Shown: positions 9,548-17,330, counted from the first letter of the stretch. The stretch: DNA of 64,000 nucleotides from Bradyrhizobium sp. Ash2021 (GCF_031202265.1 NZ_CP100604.1:8352501-8416500); one strand, 5' to 3'. A program made the numbers and translations. The notes: generated by a model not told the origin, from the letters alone.

Positions 9548-9838
9548 ATGGCGATGATATTAAGCTTCAGGGACAAGCGCACCGAGCTTTTCGCCAAAGG
9601 GGAGTTCGTGCGGGCGTTTCAGGGTTTTGATCGGCAGGGGTGGAAACGATTGGAGATCCTTGATGCGGCCCTGATGCTCTCCGACCTCGCCGGCCTCCCA
9701 AGCAACCGGCTTGAAGCGTTGAGAGGCGATCGGGCCGGCCAATATTCGATCCGTATCAATCAGCAATGGCGGATATGCTTTGAATGGCCGGAGTCGGCAA
9801 AAGGCCCGTTGAACGTAGAGATCGTGGATTACCATTGA
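9548..9838 (+). CDS. higB: HigB-type toxin (RelE superfamily)
   Basis: 96-residue mRNA-interferase-type toxin of a type II toxin-antitoxin pair. Family hallmarks are SFRDKRTELFAKGEFV at the start, LDAALMLSDLAGLPSNRLEA in the middle, and LRGDRAGQYSIRINQQWRIC near the end, where the Arg and Trp positions match the HigB/RelE active-site region. The antitoxin gene follows after 14 bp, in the toxin-first order typical of higBA. Two in-frame ATGs (9548, 9554) are equally plausible starts. It sits just after the repeat-rich segment. Confidence 0.9.
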   Translation: MAMILSFRDKRTELFAKGEFVRAFQGFDRQGWKRLEILDAALMLSDLAGLPSNRLEALRGDRAGQYSIRINQQWRICFEWPESAKGPLNVEIVDYH

Positions 9839-9852
9839 TTGGGAAGACAACC

Positions 9853-10155
9853 ATGCCGCGCCCCGCAATTCACCCTGGCGAAATCCTCGCTGACGAGTTG
9901 AACGAACTCCAGATCACGCCGACTGAACTGTCGCGCCAGATTTCCGTACCGCCGAACCGCATCTCGCAGATCATTCAGGGCAAGCGCGCCATCACCGGCG
10001 ATACCGCGCTTCGGCTCGGGCATTGGTTCCAGACCACCCCGCAATTCTGGCTCAATCTGCAATCGGCCTATGATCTGCGCCTCGCGAGCGATGAGATCGG
10101 GCGTGAGGTCGCAACGCTTCCGACCAAACCCGGCAAGCGGCGCGCCGGCGCATAA
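9853..10155 (+). CDS. higA: HigA-type antitoxin (XRE helix-turn-helix)
   Basis: 100-residue antitoxin and autorepressor. It begins with the family signature RPAIHPGEILADELNELQIT, then a helix-turn-helix (TPTELSRQISVPPNRISQII, QGKRAITGDTALRLGHWF), and ends with a basic tail. ATG 9853 was chosen because it starts at the conserved MPRPAIHPGEIL and follows the toxin stop by 14 bp; the upstream frame overlaps higB. It should neutralise HigB and repress the pair's promoter. Confidence 0.9.
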   Translation: MPRPAIHPGEILADELNELQITPTELSRQISVPPNRISQIIQGKRAITGDTALRLGHWFQTTPQFWLNLQSAYDLRLASDEIGREVATLPTKPGKRRAGA

Positions 10156-10217
10156 GACAATCCGTCCGTCTGCTGATCGCCAACGAACTCTTGCGCCTGC
10201 CTGTCGCGGCAGCCCGC

Positions 10218-10988
10218 CTACGCCAAAACGCCTTCCGGGCAATTGGTGAGCCGCGCAGGCACGCCGACCGCAGTGCATCCGCTTGGCACATCATTTGTGA
10301 CGACCGATCCCGCGCCGATCTTGGCGAAGTCACCGATGCTGACGTCGCCGAGGATCGTTGCCCCGCTGCTGAGCAATACGTCGCGGCCGATCCTGGGAGC
10401 ACGGCCGGGAAGCGCGTCCTTCCGTCCAATCGTGACGTTTTGATAGATCGTCGCCTCGTCGCCGATCACGACGAATGCGCCCACAATGATGCCGGTCGCA
10501 TGATCGAGAAACACCGACGTGCCGATCGAGGAGGAGGGATGAATGCTCACCTGAAGGGAGTCGGACGACAGGCTTTGCAGCAACAATGCGAGATCGGCGC
10601 GGTCGTGATGCCAGAGCCAGTTGGACACCCGCCAGGCCTGTAGCGCGACGTATCCCTTGAAGTTCAAAAGCGGCGGCAGAAGTCCCCTCGTCGCGGGATC
10701 GTGAACGGCAACGCTTTGCAGATCCCGGCTCGCCGCGTCGACCAGATCGGGCGAGGTCTGAAACGCCTCACGGGCGACGCCTGCGAAAAGCTGGCGGTCA
10801 GCCGCAGTTTTGCCGAGCCGTTCACCAATTTGATGGCCGACAGCACTACCAAGGTCGGAATGATCGAGGATCGCGGCCGACAGCGAGACGCCGAAAAGCG
10901 GATCGCCGGCGAGGGCCGTTTCTGCTTCAAGGCGAATCGATCGCCAAAGCTGATCAACCGGTGCAATTGCATTCAGGATCATGGCCAT
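10218..10988 (-). CDS. cysE: Serine O-acetyltransferase
   Basis: 256-residue enzyme that makes O-acetylserine from serine and acetyl-CoA, the first step of cysteine synthesis. The N-terminal helical domain (WRSIRLEAETALAGDPLFGV, AAILDHSDLGSAVGHQIGER) and the left-handed beta-helix of hexapeptide repeats are both present: HPSSSIGTSVFLDHATGIIV, then GDEATIYQNVTIGRK with LSSGATILGDVSIGDFAKIG, then AVGVPARLT. The active-site His of DHATG is seen. It is monocistronic and convergent with higA. An alternative start is the ATG at 10982. Confidence 0.93.
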   Translation of the reverse strand: MAMILNAIAPVDQLWRSIRLEAETALAGDPLFGVSLSAAILDHSDLGSAVGHQIGERLGKTAADRQLFAGVAREAFQTSPDLVDAASRDLQSVAVHDPATRGLLPPLLNFKGYVALQAWRVSNWLWHHDRADLALLLQSLSSDSLQVSIHPSSSIGTSVFLDHATGIIVGAFVVIGDEATIYQNVTIGRKDALPGRAPRIGRDVLLSSGATILGDVSIGDFAKIGAGSVVTNDVPSGCTAVGVPARLTNCPEGVLA

Positions 10989-11176
10989 CCGCCCTGGCTA
11001 GCGCTGGCTCGAAATATAGGCCCTGCAGGAGACCGCGCCAGCGCAAAGGGCGCCCGCTAAAGCAAACCGCCCGTCTGCTGTTCGCAAACGGACGGTTGTG
11101 TCGCCATCAGGCGTCATGGGGGCATTACGCCTGAGGCTGAACGGTTAGCCGGAGATACTTAAACTCCGGGTAGTTC

Positions 11177-11659
11177 TCAGCCCTGCGGCTGATCGTTCGG
11201 CGGGGTCGGACGCTGCTTGTGCTGCGCCATGAACGCGTCGAACTCTTCCTTGTCCTTGGCGTGGCGCAGGCGGTCGAGGAAATCGCGGAATTCGACCTGC
11301 TCTTCCTCGAGACGCCGCAGGGTTTCCATGCGGTATTCGTCGAAGGCGCGGTTGCCGCTCGAGGGTGGACCGAAGCCGCCGAACGGAAAGCCGCGGCGTT
11401 CCATGCGGCCGCGCATCCGCTCCATCTTGTACTGCATCCGCTCCATCTTGTTGGCCCAGCGATCCTGGTGGCTCCAGCAACCCATTTTTCTGCTCCCGAG
11501 TGTGAAAAAGAGTAGGGCAAGTCCGATCGGCCACCAGATGATGAAGCCGAGGATGGTCACGGCAATCCAGCCGGGATGCCAGGGGCTATCAAGCATATGC
11601 GGACGGTACGGTTCTTCCACCGGGCCGCGCCATCGATTGACATCTGCGGTGTAGGCCAT
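11177..11659 (-). CDS. DUF2852 membrane-associated protein
   Basis: 160-residue protein of a small alphaproteobacterial family of unknown function. It has a membrane segment (PGWIAVTILGFIIWWPIGLA then LLFFTLG) followed by a charged coiled-coil region (NKMERMQYKMERMRGRMERR) and the conserved block NRAFDEYRMETLRRLEEEQV / FRDFLDRLRHAKDKEEFDAF. The start at 11659 directly follows GGAGAGGGAA; an ATG at 11671 lies inside that Shine-Dalgarno sequence. A perfect palindrome (11693-11711) stands 34 bp upstream, and a matching one overlaps the start of the next upstream gene, a TetR regulator. This suggests TetR control. Confidence 0.8.
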   Translation of the reverse strand: MAYTADVNRWRGPVEEPYRPHMLDSPWHPGWIAVTILGFIIWWPIGLALLFFTLGSRKMGCWSHQDRWANKMERMQYKMERMRGRMERRGFPFGGFGPPSSGNRAFDEYRMETLRRLEEEQVEFRDFLDRLRHAKDKEEFDAFMAQHKQRPTPPNDQPQG

Positions 11660-11692
11660 TTCCCTCTCCATGACGGCGTCACGCCGTTGTGA

Positions 11693-11711
11693 ATGTAAAT
11701 AACATTTACAT
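11693..11711. promoter_or_regulatory. Probable TetR operator upstream of DUF2852 gene
   Basis: Perfect 8-3-8 palindrome, ATGTAAAT-AAC-ATTTACAT, 34 bp before the DUF2852 ATG. Its half-site matches the 23-bp near-palindrome at 12516-12538 on the neighbouring TetR gene. The AT-rich block stands out from the GC-rich surroundings. Confidence 0.65.
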
Positions 11712-11778
11712 ACCTAAACCATCCAGCGGTTTTGTCAAGCCGGGCGCCATCGGCGGCCGTCAAATTATTTGCGCAATT

Positions 11779-12519
11779 TTATTTCGGCTTGCCCCAAGGA
11801 CCACCTGAAGGACCGCCCGGCGGGATGGGCGGCGGACCCGGCGGATTCTGGTCTGCAGAATCTTTCGCCGAAGGCCGGCGGTCGGTCGGGAAACCGAGAC
11901 CGCGCAGATAGATCAGCACTTCGGCTTCCAAAAGATCTTCCGGCGACATCGGCAGCTTGCGCCGGGCGGCGTCGCCACGGCCGAACAACGACGCCACGCC
12001 GTGCGACATCGACCAGATGTGCAGCGCCATCATCAGCGCGGGCGGGCGCGGCATGCCGGGCGGCGCCAGCGCCGCGAGGCGCTCGGCGGCGGCGCGGATA
12101 ATGGCGAAAGCACGCTCGCTAGCGGCCATTAATGTCGGATTGAGGTCGACGGGGATGCCCGATTCGAACATCGCCGAATAGAACGCCGGCTCTTCGCGGG
12201 CAAAGGCGAGATAGGCTTTGCCGACCCGTTCGAATGCAGTGACGGTGTCCGGGCGGCCATCGTCCCAGGCCTGCGTCAGCAGCGCCTCGAACTGCTCGAA
12301 GCCGCGCTGCGCGATGCTGGAAAGCAATTCCTCGCGGTCGCGAAAATGCCGGTAAGGCGCAGCCGGGCTGACGCCGGCCATCCGCGCGGCGTCGGCAAAG
12401 GTAAATCCGGCCGCGCCCTTTTGCGCGATCAGATTGAGCGCCGCCTGCAGCAGCGCCTCTTTCAGATTGCCGTGATGGTAGCCGCGCTCGGCGCGGCGCT
12501 CTTCCTTGCGCCAACTCAT
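11779..12519 (-). CDS. TetR/AcrR family regulator with WHG-type C-terminal domain
   Basis: 246-residue repressor. The N-terminal helix-turn-helix is clear: RGYHHGNLKEALLQAALNLI, then FTFADAARMAGVSPAAPYRH followed by FRDREELLSSIAQRGFEQFE. The C-terminal ligand domain has ALHIWSMSHGVASLFGRGD, a WHG/TetR_C-type motif, and the protein ends in a Pro/Gly-rich tail (PPGPPPIPPGGPSGGPWG). An imperfect palindrome overlaps its own start codon and a related perfect one lies in front of the next gene (DUF2852), so it probably represses itself and that gene. The ligand is unknown. Confidence 0.88.
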   Translation of the reverse strand: MSWRKEERRAERGYHHGNLKEALLQAALNLIAQKGAAGFTFADAARMAGVSPAAPYRHFRDREELLSSIAQRGFEQFEALLTQAWDDGRPDTVTAFERVGKAYLAFAREEPAFYSAMFESGIPVDLNPTLMAASERAFAIIRAAAERLAALAPPGMPRPPALMMALHIWSMSHGVASLFGRGDAARRKLPMSPEDLLEAEVLIYLRGLGFPTDRRPSAKDSADQNPPGPPPIPPGGPSGGPWGKPK

Positions 12520-12538
12520 GTGAAAGGCTTTTACATGA
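12516..12538. promoter_or_regulatory. Probable TetR autoregulatory operator
   Basis: 11-1-11 near-palindrome (TCATGTGAAAG / CTTTTACATGA, 10 of 11 pairs) spanning the ATG of the TetR gene at 12519. It shares the ATGT(A/G)AA...TTTACAT core with the site at 11693-11711. Confidence 0.6.
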
Positions 12539-12591
12539 GCCGGCGGTAAAGGTCACTAGCGGCGCTGTTCACTGCTCCGGGTTCACAAAGA

Positions 12592-13011
12592 TTAACGCCG
12601 GGCCGTCTTGCCCTGCATCTCGGTGAATCCGGCCGCGACCTGTTGCAGCTCTTCGGAGAAATCCGCCATCTCCTGCACCTGGCGGATTTCGATGGTCTCG
12701 TTCGTGGACGCCGGACACTTTTTCGCCCAGGCGATCGCCTCCTCGCGCGAGGCCACGTCGATCATCCAGTAGCCGCCGAGCACTTCCTTGGCCTCGGTGA
12801 AGGGGCCGTCGGTCACGACCGGCTTGCCGGTGGCAAACGAGACCCGCGCGCCCATCGACGGCGGATGCAGTCCGTCGAGCGTGATCAGGACGCCGGCGTC
12901 CTTCAGCGCTTCGTTGTATTTCATCATCGCCGCCATCCGCTCGGGATCGAGCTGGACATCCGGCGGCGCGGTCTCATAGCCCAGGGGGATCATCAGCATC
13001 ATGAATCGCAT
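12592..13011 (-). CDS. YciI/DGPF-domain protein
   Basis: 139-residue YCII-related (DGPF) protein, a ferredoxin-like alpha/beta family of unknown biochemical role that is strongly tied to ECF sigma factors. Hallmarks are MRFMMLMIPLGYE, the DGLHPPSMGARVSFATGKPV segment, and the namesake VTDGPFTEAKEVLGGYWMID. It lies downstream of another YciI gene (13125-13541) on the same strand, with a hairpin repeat between them. It is probably co-transcribed from the ECF-type promoter at 13602-13628. Confidence 0.85.
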   Translation of the reverse strand: MRFMMLMIPLGYETAPPDVQLDPERMAAMMKYNEALKDAGVLITLDGLHPPSMGARVSFATGKPVVTDGPFTEAKEVLGGYWMIDVASREEAIAWAKKCPASTNETIEIRQVQEMADFSEELQQVAAGFTEMQGKTARR

Positions 13012-13034
13012 GGTGGGGTGTCCTGTTTTTTGTT

Positions 13035-13114
13035 GTCGTTCCGGGGCGCGTCGAAGACGCGAACCCGGAACCTCGAGATTCCGGGTTCAGTCCTGCGGAC
13101 TGCCCCGGAATGAC
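13035..13114. repeat. Hairpin repeat between the two YciI genes
   Basis: Starts GTCGTTCCGGGGCGCG and ends CTGCCCCGGAATGAC, with internal CGTCGAAGACG and GAACCCGGAA...TTCCGGGTTC pairs. It is a compact multi-arm palindrome of the type scattered through Bradyrhizobium-like genomes. It may attenuate transcription between the two YciI genes. Confidence 0.7.
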
Positions 13115-13124
13115 GAAGGAGAAA

Positions 13125-13541
13125 TTATTTCTTCCCGGCCTGCGCACGCAGCCGTTCTTCCTGCTCGCGCAGTTCGGGCGTCAGCGCTTCGCCGAAATCC
13201 TCCGCCGAAAAGACCTGCCGGATTTCGATCTCGTCGCCCTTGCCGAACGGCGCGCGCTTCATCCAGCCGATCGCTTCATCCAGCGATTTGGTCTTGATCA
13301 GCCAGAACCCGGAGATCAGATCGCCGGTCAGTTCGAACGGCCCGCGGCTCAGCGCGTTTTGCCCGGTCGAATATTTGATCCGTGCGCCCTTCGACGTCGG
13401 ATGCAGACCCTCGCCGGCCTCGATCACGCCGGCCTTGGCCATTTCCTCGTTGAACTTGCCCATCGCGGTGAGCAATTCCGTACTCGGCATCACGCCCGCC
13501 TCGCTGTCCTTGCTGGCCTTCACAATCACCATAAATCGCAT
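13125..13541 (-). CDS. YciI/DGPF-domain protein, ECF promoter-proximal
   Basis: 138-residue YCII-related protein (MRFMVIVKASKDSEAG, EAGEGLHPTSKGARIKYSTG). The DGPF position reads SRGPFELTGDLISGFWLIKT, so the first Asp is replaced by Arg. A C-terminal extension is rich in Glu/Arg (LREQEERLRAQAGKK). The start at 13541 fits the family N terminus. An ECF42-type promoter element lies 60 nt upstream (13602-13628). It is the likely first gene of a two-gene YciI unit. Confidence 0.87.
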   Translation of the reverse strand: MRFMVIVKASKDSEAGVMPSTELLTAMGKFNEEMAKAGVIEAGEGLHPTSKGARIKYSTGQNALSRGPFELTGDLISGFWLIKTKSLDEAIGWMKRAPFGKGDEIEIRQVFSAEDFGEALTPELREQEERLRAQAGKK

Positions 13542-13601
13542 CGTCTCGCTCCGTTTGATCCTTATTGCTCCGCGCGGCGACCAGCCGGCGCTCATCAACA
13601 A

Positions 13602-13628
13602 GACGAACCGGGTTTTGCGGCACCGACA
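13602..13628 (-). promoter_or_regulatory. ECF42-type promoter element, site 1 (YciI pair)
   Basis: Reads TGTCGG-N17-CGTC on the minus strand, with GGTT before CGTC. It is 60 nt upstream of the YciI ATG at 13541. One of six elements with identical hexamer, spacing and GTTCGTC end; see the finding on the regulon. Confidence 0.75.
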
Positions 13629-13732
13629 TGTCCTGAGGAATTATTTTGGAGGTAATTGCACTACGCAACCGACCAAGTGGCTAGGTGCCGCATCCGGAGA
13701 TGCCTGACTCAAAATGCAGCCAATGGAAGAAA

Positions 13733-13820
13733 GACGTGGATGGCCGGCCATAGGCGAGCGAAAGCGACGCCGTCCTTTGAACGGCTATGCCCGGCCATGA
13801 CGGAAAGTGAATCATTTTTC
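13733..13820. repeat. GTGGATGGCCGG...GGCCATGAC repeat, short copy
   Basis: About 80 bp nearly identical to the right half of the repeat at 24476-24641: GACGTGGATGGCCGG, TAGGCGAGCGAAAGCGACGC, then GGCTATGCCCGGCCATGACG. It fills most of the gene-free stretch 13629-13862. Confidence 0.85.
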
Positions 13821-13862
13821 AGGTAGTTAGAAAGAGTCCGAAAACGCTAGCTGCTCTTTGCT

Positions 13863-14054
13863 CTAGGCGCCTGCCCGTTCCTTCAACTGCTCAAATTCAG
13901 CGGGCCGATAGGCGGCTCCATCCGGCATGATGATTTCCACGTTCAGGCACCCGTCCGATATCAGTTCGGCGGCCTTCTTTATCGCAGCGGGTACGGAGTC
14001 GCGGTTCAGCGTGACGGTCCCGGACGTATCGAGCGCGGTGATGTAGAACTTCAT
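13863..14054 (-). CDS. Small conserved-looking hypothetical protein
   Basis: 63-residue protein with no recognised domain. It begins MKFYITALDTSGTVTLNRDS and has a helix (VPAAIKKAAELISDGCLNVE) and a strand region with IIMPDGAAYRPAEFEQLKER, giving a compact alpha/beta pattern. Composition and codon use match the neighbours. The start at 14054 is preferred over 14111 because the extra N terminus is Pro/Trp-rich and unstructured. No function can be assigned. Confidence 0.5.
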   Translation of the reverse strand: MKFYITALDTSGTVTLNRDSVPAAIKKAAELISDGCLNVEIIMPDGAAYRPAEFEQLKERAGA

Positions 14055-14215
14055 TTGCGGCTCCCCAAGTTCGGTTGCCGTCCAGTCTGACCAGGCTGGC
14101 GGCGGCGTCAAGAGGACGGTCGTCCGGGTATGGCGCTTTTTACAGAATTGCGACGTATGGCATTGGGCCTCCGGCTAGCCGGCCTGACCTCATAGTGCTG
14201 CGGCGAAGCGCACCA

Positions 14216-15427
14216 TCAATCGTCGATCGCCTGATAGGCGCAGGTCCAGAAATCCCTGAACACCGCGGGCGGCTGCGGGGAATCCATCATCCGCTGGGTC
14301 AACAGAATTCCGGTGAGATTTTCTTTTGGGTCGGAATACCAGGAGGTTCCATAGCCGCCGTCCCAGCCGAACCGGCCGGGCACGTTGCAGAGATCGTCAC
14401 GCCCAGTGAAAACCGAAAGCCCCAGGCCCCAACCCAAATTGTCGCCCAACAGCAATTCCGAGCCCTGCTTCTGTTCCGGCGTAAGCTGGTCGGTCGTCAT
14501 CAGTTCGACCGAGGGCCGCGACAGGATGCGTTCGCTGCCCAGCCGCCCGCCATTCAGCATCATCTGCGCGAAGGCGTTGAAATCGTCGGCGGTCGAGACC
14601 AGACCGGCACTGCCGTTCTCGAATACCGGCGGCTGCGCGAATTTGCCGGTAGCGGGATCGTCGAACACTTTCAGCGCGCTGCTTGCATGATCCCGCGTAT
14701 AGGCGGTCGCAAAGCGGCCGAGCTTCTCCTGCGGCACGAAGAACGCCGTGTCCCTCATGCCGAGCGGCGCAAAGATGCGCTCGTGCAGGAACTTGGCAAA
14801 CGACATACCGGCGACGCGCGCGATCAGCACGCCGAGGATTTCGGTGCCTGAATTGTACAGCCAGCGTTCGCCGGGCTGGTAGACCAGCGGCAGAGTGCCA
14901 TAGCGCCGCATCAGTTCGTCCGGCGGAAACGATGGAAATACCGGGCCCGGCGCGAAGCCGGCTTCCGCAATCGCCTTCTGGATCGGATAGCGATCCGGAA
15001 ATACCGGGATCATGCCAAGACCCAGCCGGAACGTCATGAGATCGCGCAGCGTGATCGCGCGTTTGGCCGGCACGGTGTCGTCGACCGCAGCATCGATCGC
15101 GCGCAGCACCTTGCGATCGGCCAGTTCCGGCAGCCAGCGATCGACGGGATCGTCGAGCCGCAGCTTGCATTCCTCGACCAGCATCATCGCGGCCGCCGCC
15201 GTCACCGGCTTGGTCATCGAGGTGATGCGAAAAATGCTGTCGCGCCGCATCGGCGCACCGTCGATCGCCAGTTTGCCGATGGCGTTGGCGTGAATCTCGC
15301 CATGCCGGCTCACCAGCATCACCAGGCCGGGCACCTCACCGCTTTCGACGTGGCGCGCCATGGTATCGTGCATGCGGCCGAGACGCGTTGTCGAAAGTCC
15401 GCCGTTACTGGTCATTATCCGTTCCAT
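14216..15427 (-). CDS. Serine hydrolase, class C beta-lactamase / family VIII esterase fold
   Basis: 403-residue serine hydrolase. The catalytic SxxK is ITSMTKPVTAAAAMMLVEE (Ser and Lys of SMTK), the second motif is the Tyr of RWLYNSGTEILGVLIARVAG (YNS), and a C-terminal WDGGYGTSWYSDPKE block is typical of esterases with this fold. It probably cleaves an ester substrate in the cytoplasm; no signal peptide is seen. Start codons at 15427 and 15415 are both possible. The SnoaL-like gene lies 70 bp upstream, and both are probably transcribed from the ECF-type element at 16029-16055. A second esterase of this fold is at 41388-42584. Confidence 0.87.
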   Translation of the reverse strand: MERIMTSNGGLSTTRLGRMHDTMARHVESGEVPGLVMLVSRHGEIHANAIGKLAIDGAPMRRDSIFRITSMTKPVTAAAAMMLVEECKLRLDDPVDRWLPELADRKVLRAIDAAVDDTVPAKRAITLRDLMTFRLGLGMIPVFPDRYPIQKAIAEAGFAPGPVFPSFPPDELMRRYGTLPLVYQPGERWLYNSGTEILGVLIARVAGMSFAKFLHERIFAPLGMRDTAFFVPQEKLGRFATAYTRDHASSALKVFDDPATGKFAQPPVFENGSAGLVSTADDFNAFAQMMLNGGRLGSERILSRPSVELMTTDQLTPEQKQGSELLLGDNLGWGLGLSVFTGRDDLCNVPGRFGWDGGYGTSWYSDPKENLTGILLTQRMMDSPQPPAVFRDFWTCAYQAIDD

Positions 15428-15497
15428 GGGAGATATCCAATCGTGGTCGCCTTGATGTGACGGGCCGGATCGCACCTGCCCGGCCTGTCCAGCGGGT

Positions 15498-15866
15498 TCA
15501 TGACTGCAGTTTTGCAAACGCGCCGTTGTTGTAGGTCGCGCCGAAATAGACATCGATGCGCTTGATCTTGTCGCCTTCAAAGACGAAACACTCGGTATTG
15601 CGAAAGCTCTTTCCGTCCCTGGCCATGCATTGATAGGTCACAAAGGCCGCATCGCCTTCGACCAGGATCCTTTCGAGATCCTGCCGTTCGATCCAGTCGC
15701 TGGGCTTCCAGCACCGCGCGAAATAGGTCGCCTTGTCGATGCGGTCGTCATAGGGACTGGTGAAACAGAAATCGTCGGTGAAGGACGCCTCGACGGCCTT
15801 GCGATCGTTCGACCGGTAGGCCGCAAACAGGGCGCGGATGATCTCCGCCTTGCGTGAAGAGGGCAT
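15498..15866 (-). CDS. SnoaL/NTF2-like small protein
   Basis: 122-residue NTF2-fold protein (SnoaL-like): MPSSRKAEIIRALFAAYRSN opens the first helix. ASFTDDFCFTSPYDDRIDKA forms the pocket wall and IKRIDVYFGATY the last strand. Proteins of this family often accompany ECF41/ECF42 sigma factors. A tiny ORF that looks like a broken MFS start precedes it by 11 nt, and an ECF-type promoter element lies 163 nt upstream. The substrate is unknown. Confidence 0.82.
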   Translation of the reverse strand: MPSSRKAEIIRALFAAYRSNDRKAVEASFTDDFCFTSPYDDRIDKATYFARCWKPSDWIERQDLERILVEGDAAFVTYQCMARDGKSFRNTECFVFEGDKIKRIDVYFGATYNNGAFAKLQS

Positions 15867-15876
15867 GTCAGCCCCC

Positions 15877-15954
15877 TTACGCCGGCTGCTCGATGCCGGC
15901 GCAGGTCATGCGTGCGCCGACCGCGACAATGACCCAACGACAGGAAAGCTTCAT
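15877..15954 (-). pseudogene. 25-codon ORF, probable remnant of an MFS transporter N terminus
   Basis: ATG with GGAG 7 nt upstream, encoding MKLSCRWVIVAVGARMTCAG and five more residues before TAA. The RWVIVAxGAxMTC string resembles the first membrane helix of MFS transporters, where it normally continues into AIGAMFSLAVFL. It lies between the ECF-type element (16029-16055) and the SnoaL gene, so the element may originally have driven a transporter that has been deleted. It could instead be a leader peptide. Confidence 0.4.
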
Positions 15955-16028
15955 GCCGTGCTCCGTCCCGATTTCAACCGGGTCCGCGGTTCAGACAACC
16001 GTGTTCCGAACCGCGACCCCAACGTTAA

Positions 16029-16055
16029 GACGAACGAGTTCCCGCAAAACCGACA
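16029..16055 (-). promoter_or_regulatory. ECF42-type promoter element, site 2 (SnoaL-esterase)
   Basis: TGTCGG-N17-CGTC on the minus strand, with CGTT before CGTC. It is 75 nt upstream of the short MFS-like ORF and about 163 nt upstream of the SnoaL ATG. Confidence 0.7.
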
Positions 16056-16077
16056 CATCAGCCGAAAATTTTTCGGC

Positions 16078-16725
16078 TCATTTCGGCACCATCCTGAAAT
16101 ACGGCTCGGCCTCCTCGATCACGCGGGCGATCGAGGGCCGCGCCTTCAGGCGTTCGAAATAGGCCGTCAGGTTTTTGTTATCGCTGCCGAACGGTTCCAC
16201 CATGTTGCCGTAAAACAGCGGCGGCAGCGCGGCGCAGTCGGCGAGGCTGAAATCATTGCCCATCGCCCAGCCACCGCCCGCCATCTGCTGTTCGATCATG
16301 CCGTAAGACGTCCGCAACTGCGCCCGCGCCTCTTCGACGCCATGCGGATCCTTGTTGTCGCCGGGGCGACGCCGGTCGCCCATGATCTTCTGCATCGGCA
16401 GATGCACATAGAGATCGTAGAAGCGGTCGCGCAGCCGCGTCTGCAAGGCCAACTCCGGATCGTCGGAGATGAATTTCGTGCGGCCGGGATAATACCGGTC
16501 GAGATATTCGATGATGACACTCGACTCCGGAACGGTCTGGTTCCGCGCCGCGTCGCGCAAGACCGGAAATTTGCCGAGCGGCCAAAGTTTCAGCAACGCC
16601 GCGCGCTCGGCCGGATTGCCGAGATCAACCGATTTCGGCGTGAATGGCGTGCCGTTCTCATAGAGTGCAATCAGCGCCTTCCAGCAGAACGACGAAAGCG
16701 GATGGAAATGCAGCGTCAGCGACAT
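16078..16725 (-). CDS. Glutathione S-transferase family protein
   Basis: 215-residue cytosolic GST. The thioredoxin-like N-terminal domain has MSLTLHFHPLSSFCWKALIA (Ser/Cys at the glutathione site), GKFPVLRD with the cis-Pro, and ESSVIIEYLDRYYPG (Glu-Ser binding the glutamyl group). The helical C-terminal domain has MGNDFSLADCAALPPLFYGN with the N-capping motif. A conjugation or thiol-stress role is expected from the family. It is the first gene after an ECF42-type element 46 nt upstream (16772-16798). Confidence 0.9.
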   Translation of the reverse strand: MSLTLHFHPLSSFCWKALIALYENGTPFTPKSVDLGNPAERAALLKLWPLGKFPVLRDAARNQTVPESSVIIEYLDRYYPGRTKFISDDPELALQTRLRDRFYDLYVHLPMQKIMGDRRRPGDNKDPHGVEEARAQLRTSYGMIEQQMAGGGWAMGNDFSLADCAALPPLFYGNMVEPFGSDNKNLTAYFERLKARPSIARVIEEAEPYFRMVPK

Positions 16726-16771
16726 GAGGTCTCCTTGTATTGCCCGGCGGCTTGCCGAAGCGCCGCCCCAG

Positions 16772-16798
16772 GACGAACCGGATCGTGCAGCACCGACA
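16772..16798 (-). promoter_or_regulatory. ECF42-type promoter element, site 3 (GST)
   Basis: TGTCGG-N17-CGTC, with GGTT before CGTC, 46 nt upstream of the GST ATG at 16725. The flank ATGTCGGTGC is shared with site 1. Confidence 0.75.
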
Positions 16799-16857
16799 TG
16801 TCCGGCGAAATTATTTCGATGGGCAAGGCACGCTTGCGCGGTGCCCGCCGCTCACGT

Positions 16858-17244
16858 CTACACCCACCTTCGCGTCATTTCCGCCGCACCCTCCATCATG
16901 GCTTCGAACACCGGCGCCGCCAGCACGGCGTGGATGTGAAGCGGCGCGGTGCCGGAGTTGCGAAAACCGTGCTGGCGCAAGGCCGGCACGATCAGCGACT
17001 GCCCCGCTGTCAGGACGGCGCGGTCCTCATCGATCCACATCTCGGCTTCGCCCTCACGCACCGTCAGCACCTCTTCGACCGGATGCGAATGGGTCGGCGC
17101 GCCGGTGCCGGGCGCGACCCATTGTTCGAAGATGCAGAGTTGCGCGGCGCCATTGACGGCGGAAGCCACCATGCGGGTTTCGACGCCCGCGCGCCAATGT
17201 TCCGGGGCTCTCTGCCTGGGATCGATGATGTTCACGAGATCCAT
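16858..17244 (-). CDS. Cupin-domain protein
   Basis: 128-residue single cupin. The metal-binding motif 1 is GAPTHSHPVEEVLTVREGEA (two His, Glu) and motif 2 includes ALRQHGFRNSGTAPLHIHAV. Small single-domain cupins bind a metal and may be dioxygenases, isomerases or sensors, so no substrate can be named. It is divergent from the SDR gene at 17331, and the short shared intergenic region of 86 bp suggests joint control. Confidence 0.82.
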   Translation of the reverse strand: MDLVNIIDPRQRAPEHWRAGVETRMVASAVNGAAQLCIFEQWVAPGTGAPTHSHPVEEVLTVREGEAEMWIDEDRAVLTAGQSLIVPALRQHGFRNSGTAPLHIHAVLAAPVFEAMMEGAAEMTRRWV

Positions 17245-17330
17245 CCTTTCGCTTGGTTGCGCGCCAAGAAAGCAGACGCTTCGCTTCCGTGCTAGGAGAA
17301 CAAGGAATCACCAAAACGACGGATAAAGCC

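Noticed and set aside
12592-13114. A separate ECF-type element for the YciI gene starting at 13011
   Set aside because: The 110 bp upstream contain a hairpin repeat and no TGTCGG-N17-CGTC match; it is more simply read from the promoter at 13602-13628.
15838-17295. Plus-strand open frame of 485 codons
   Set aside because: It runs antisense across the SnoaL start, the GST gene and the cupin gene and through two ECF-type promoter elements; its composition is typical of a shadow frame.
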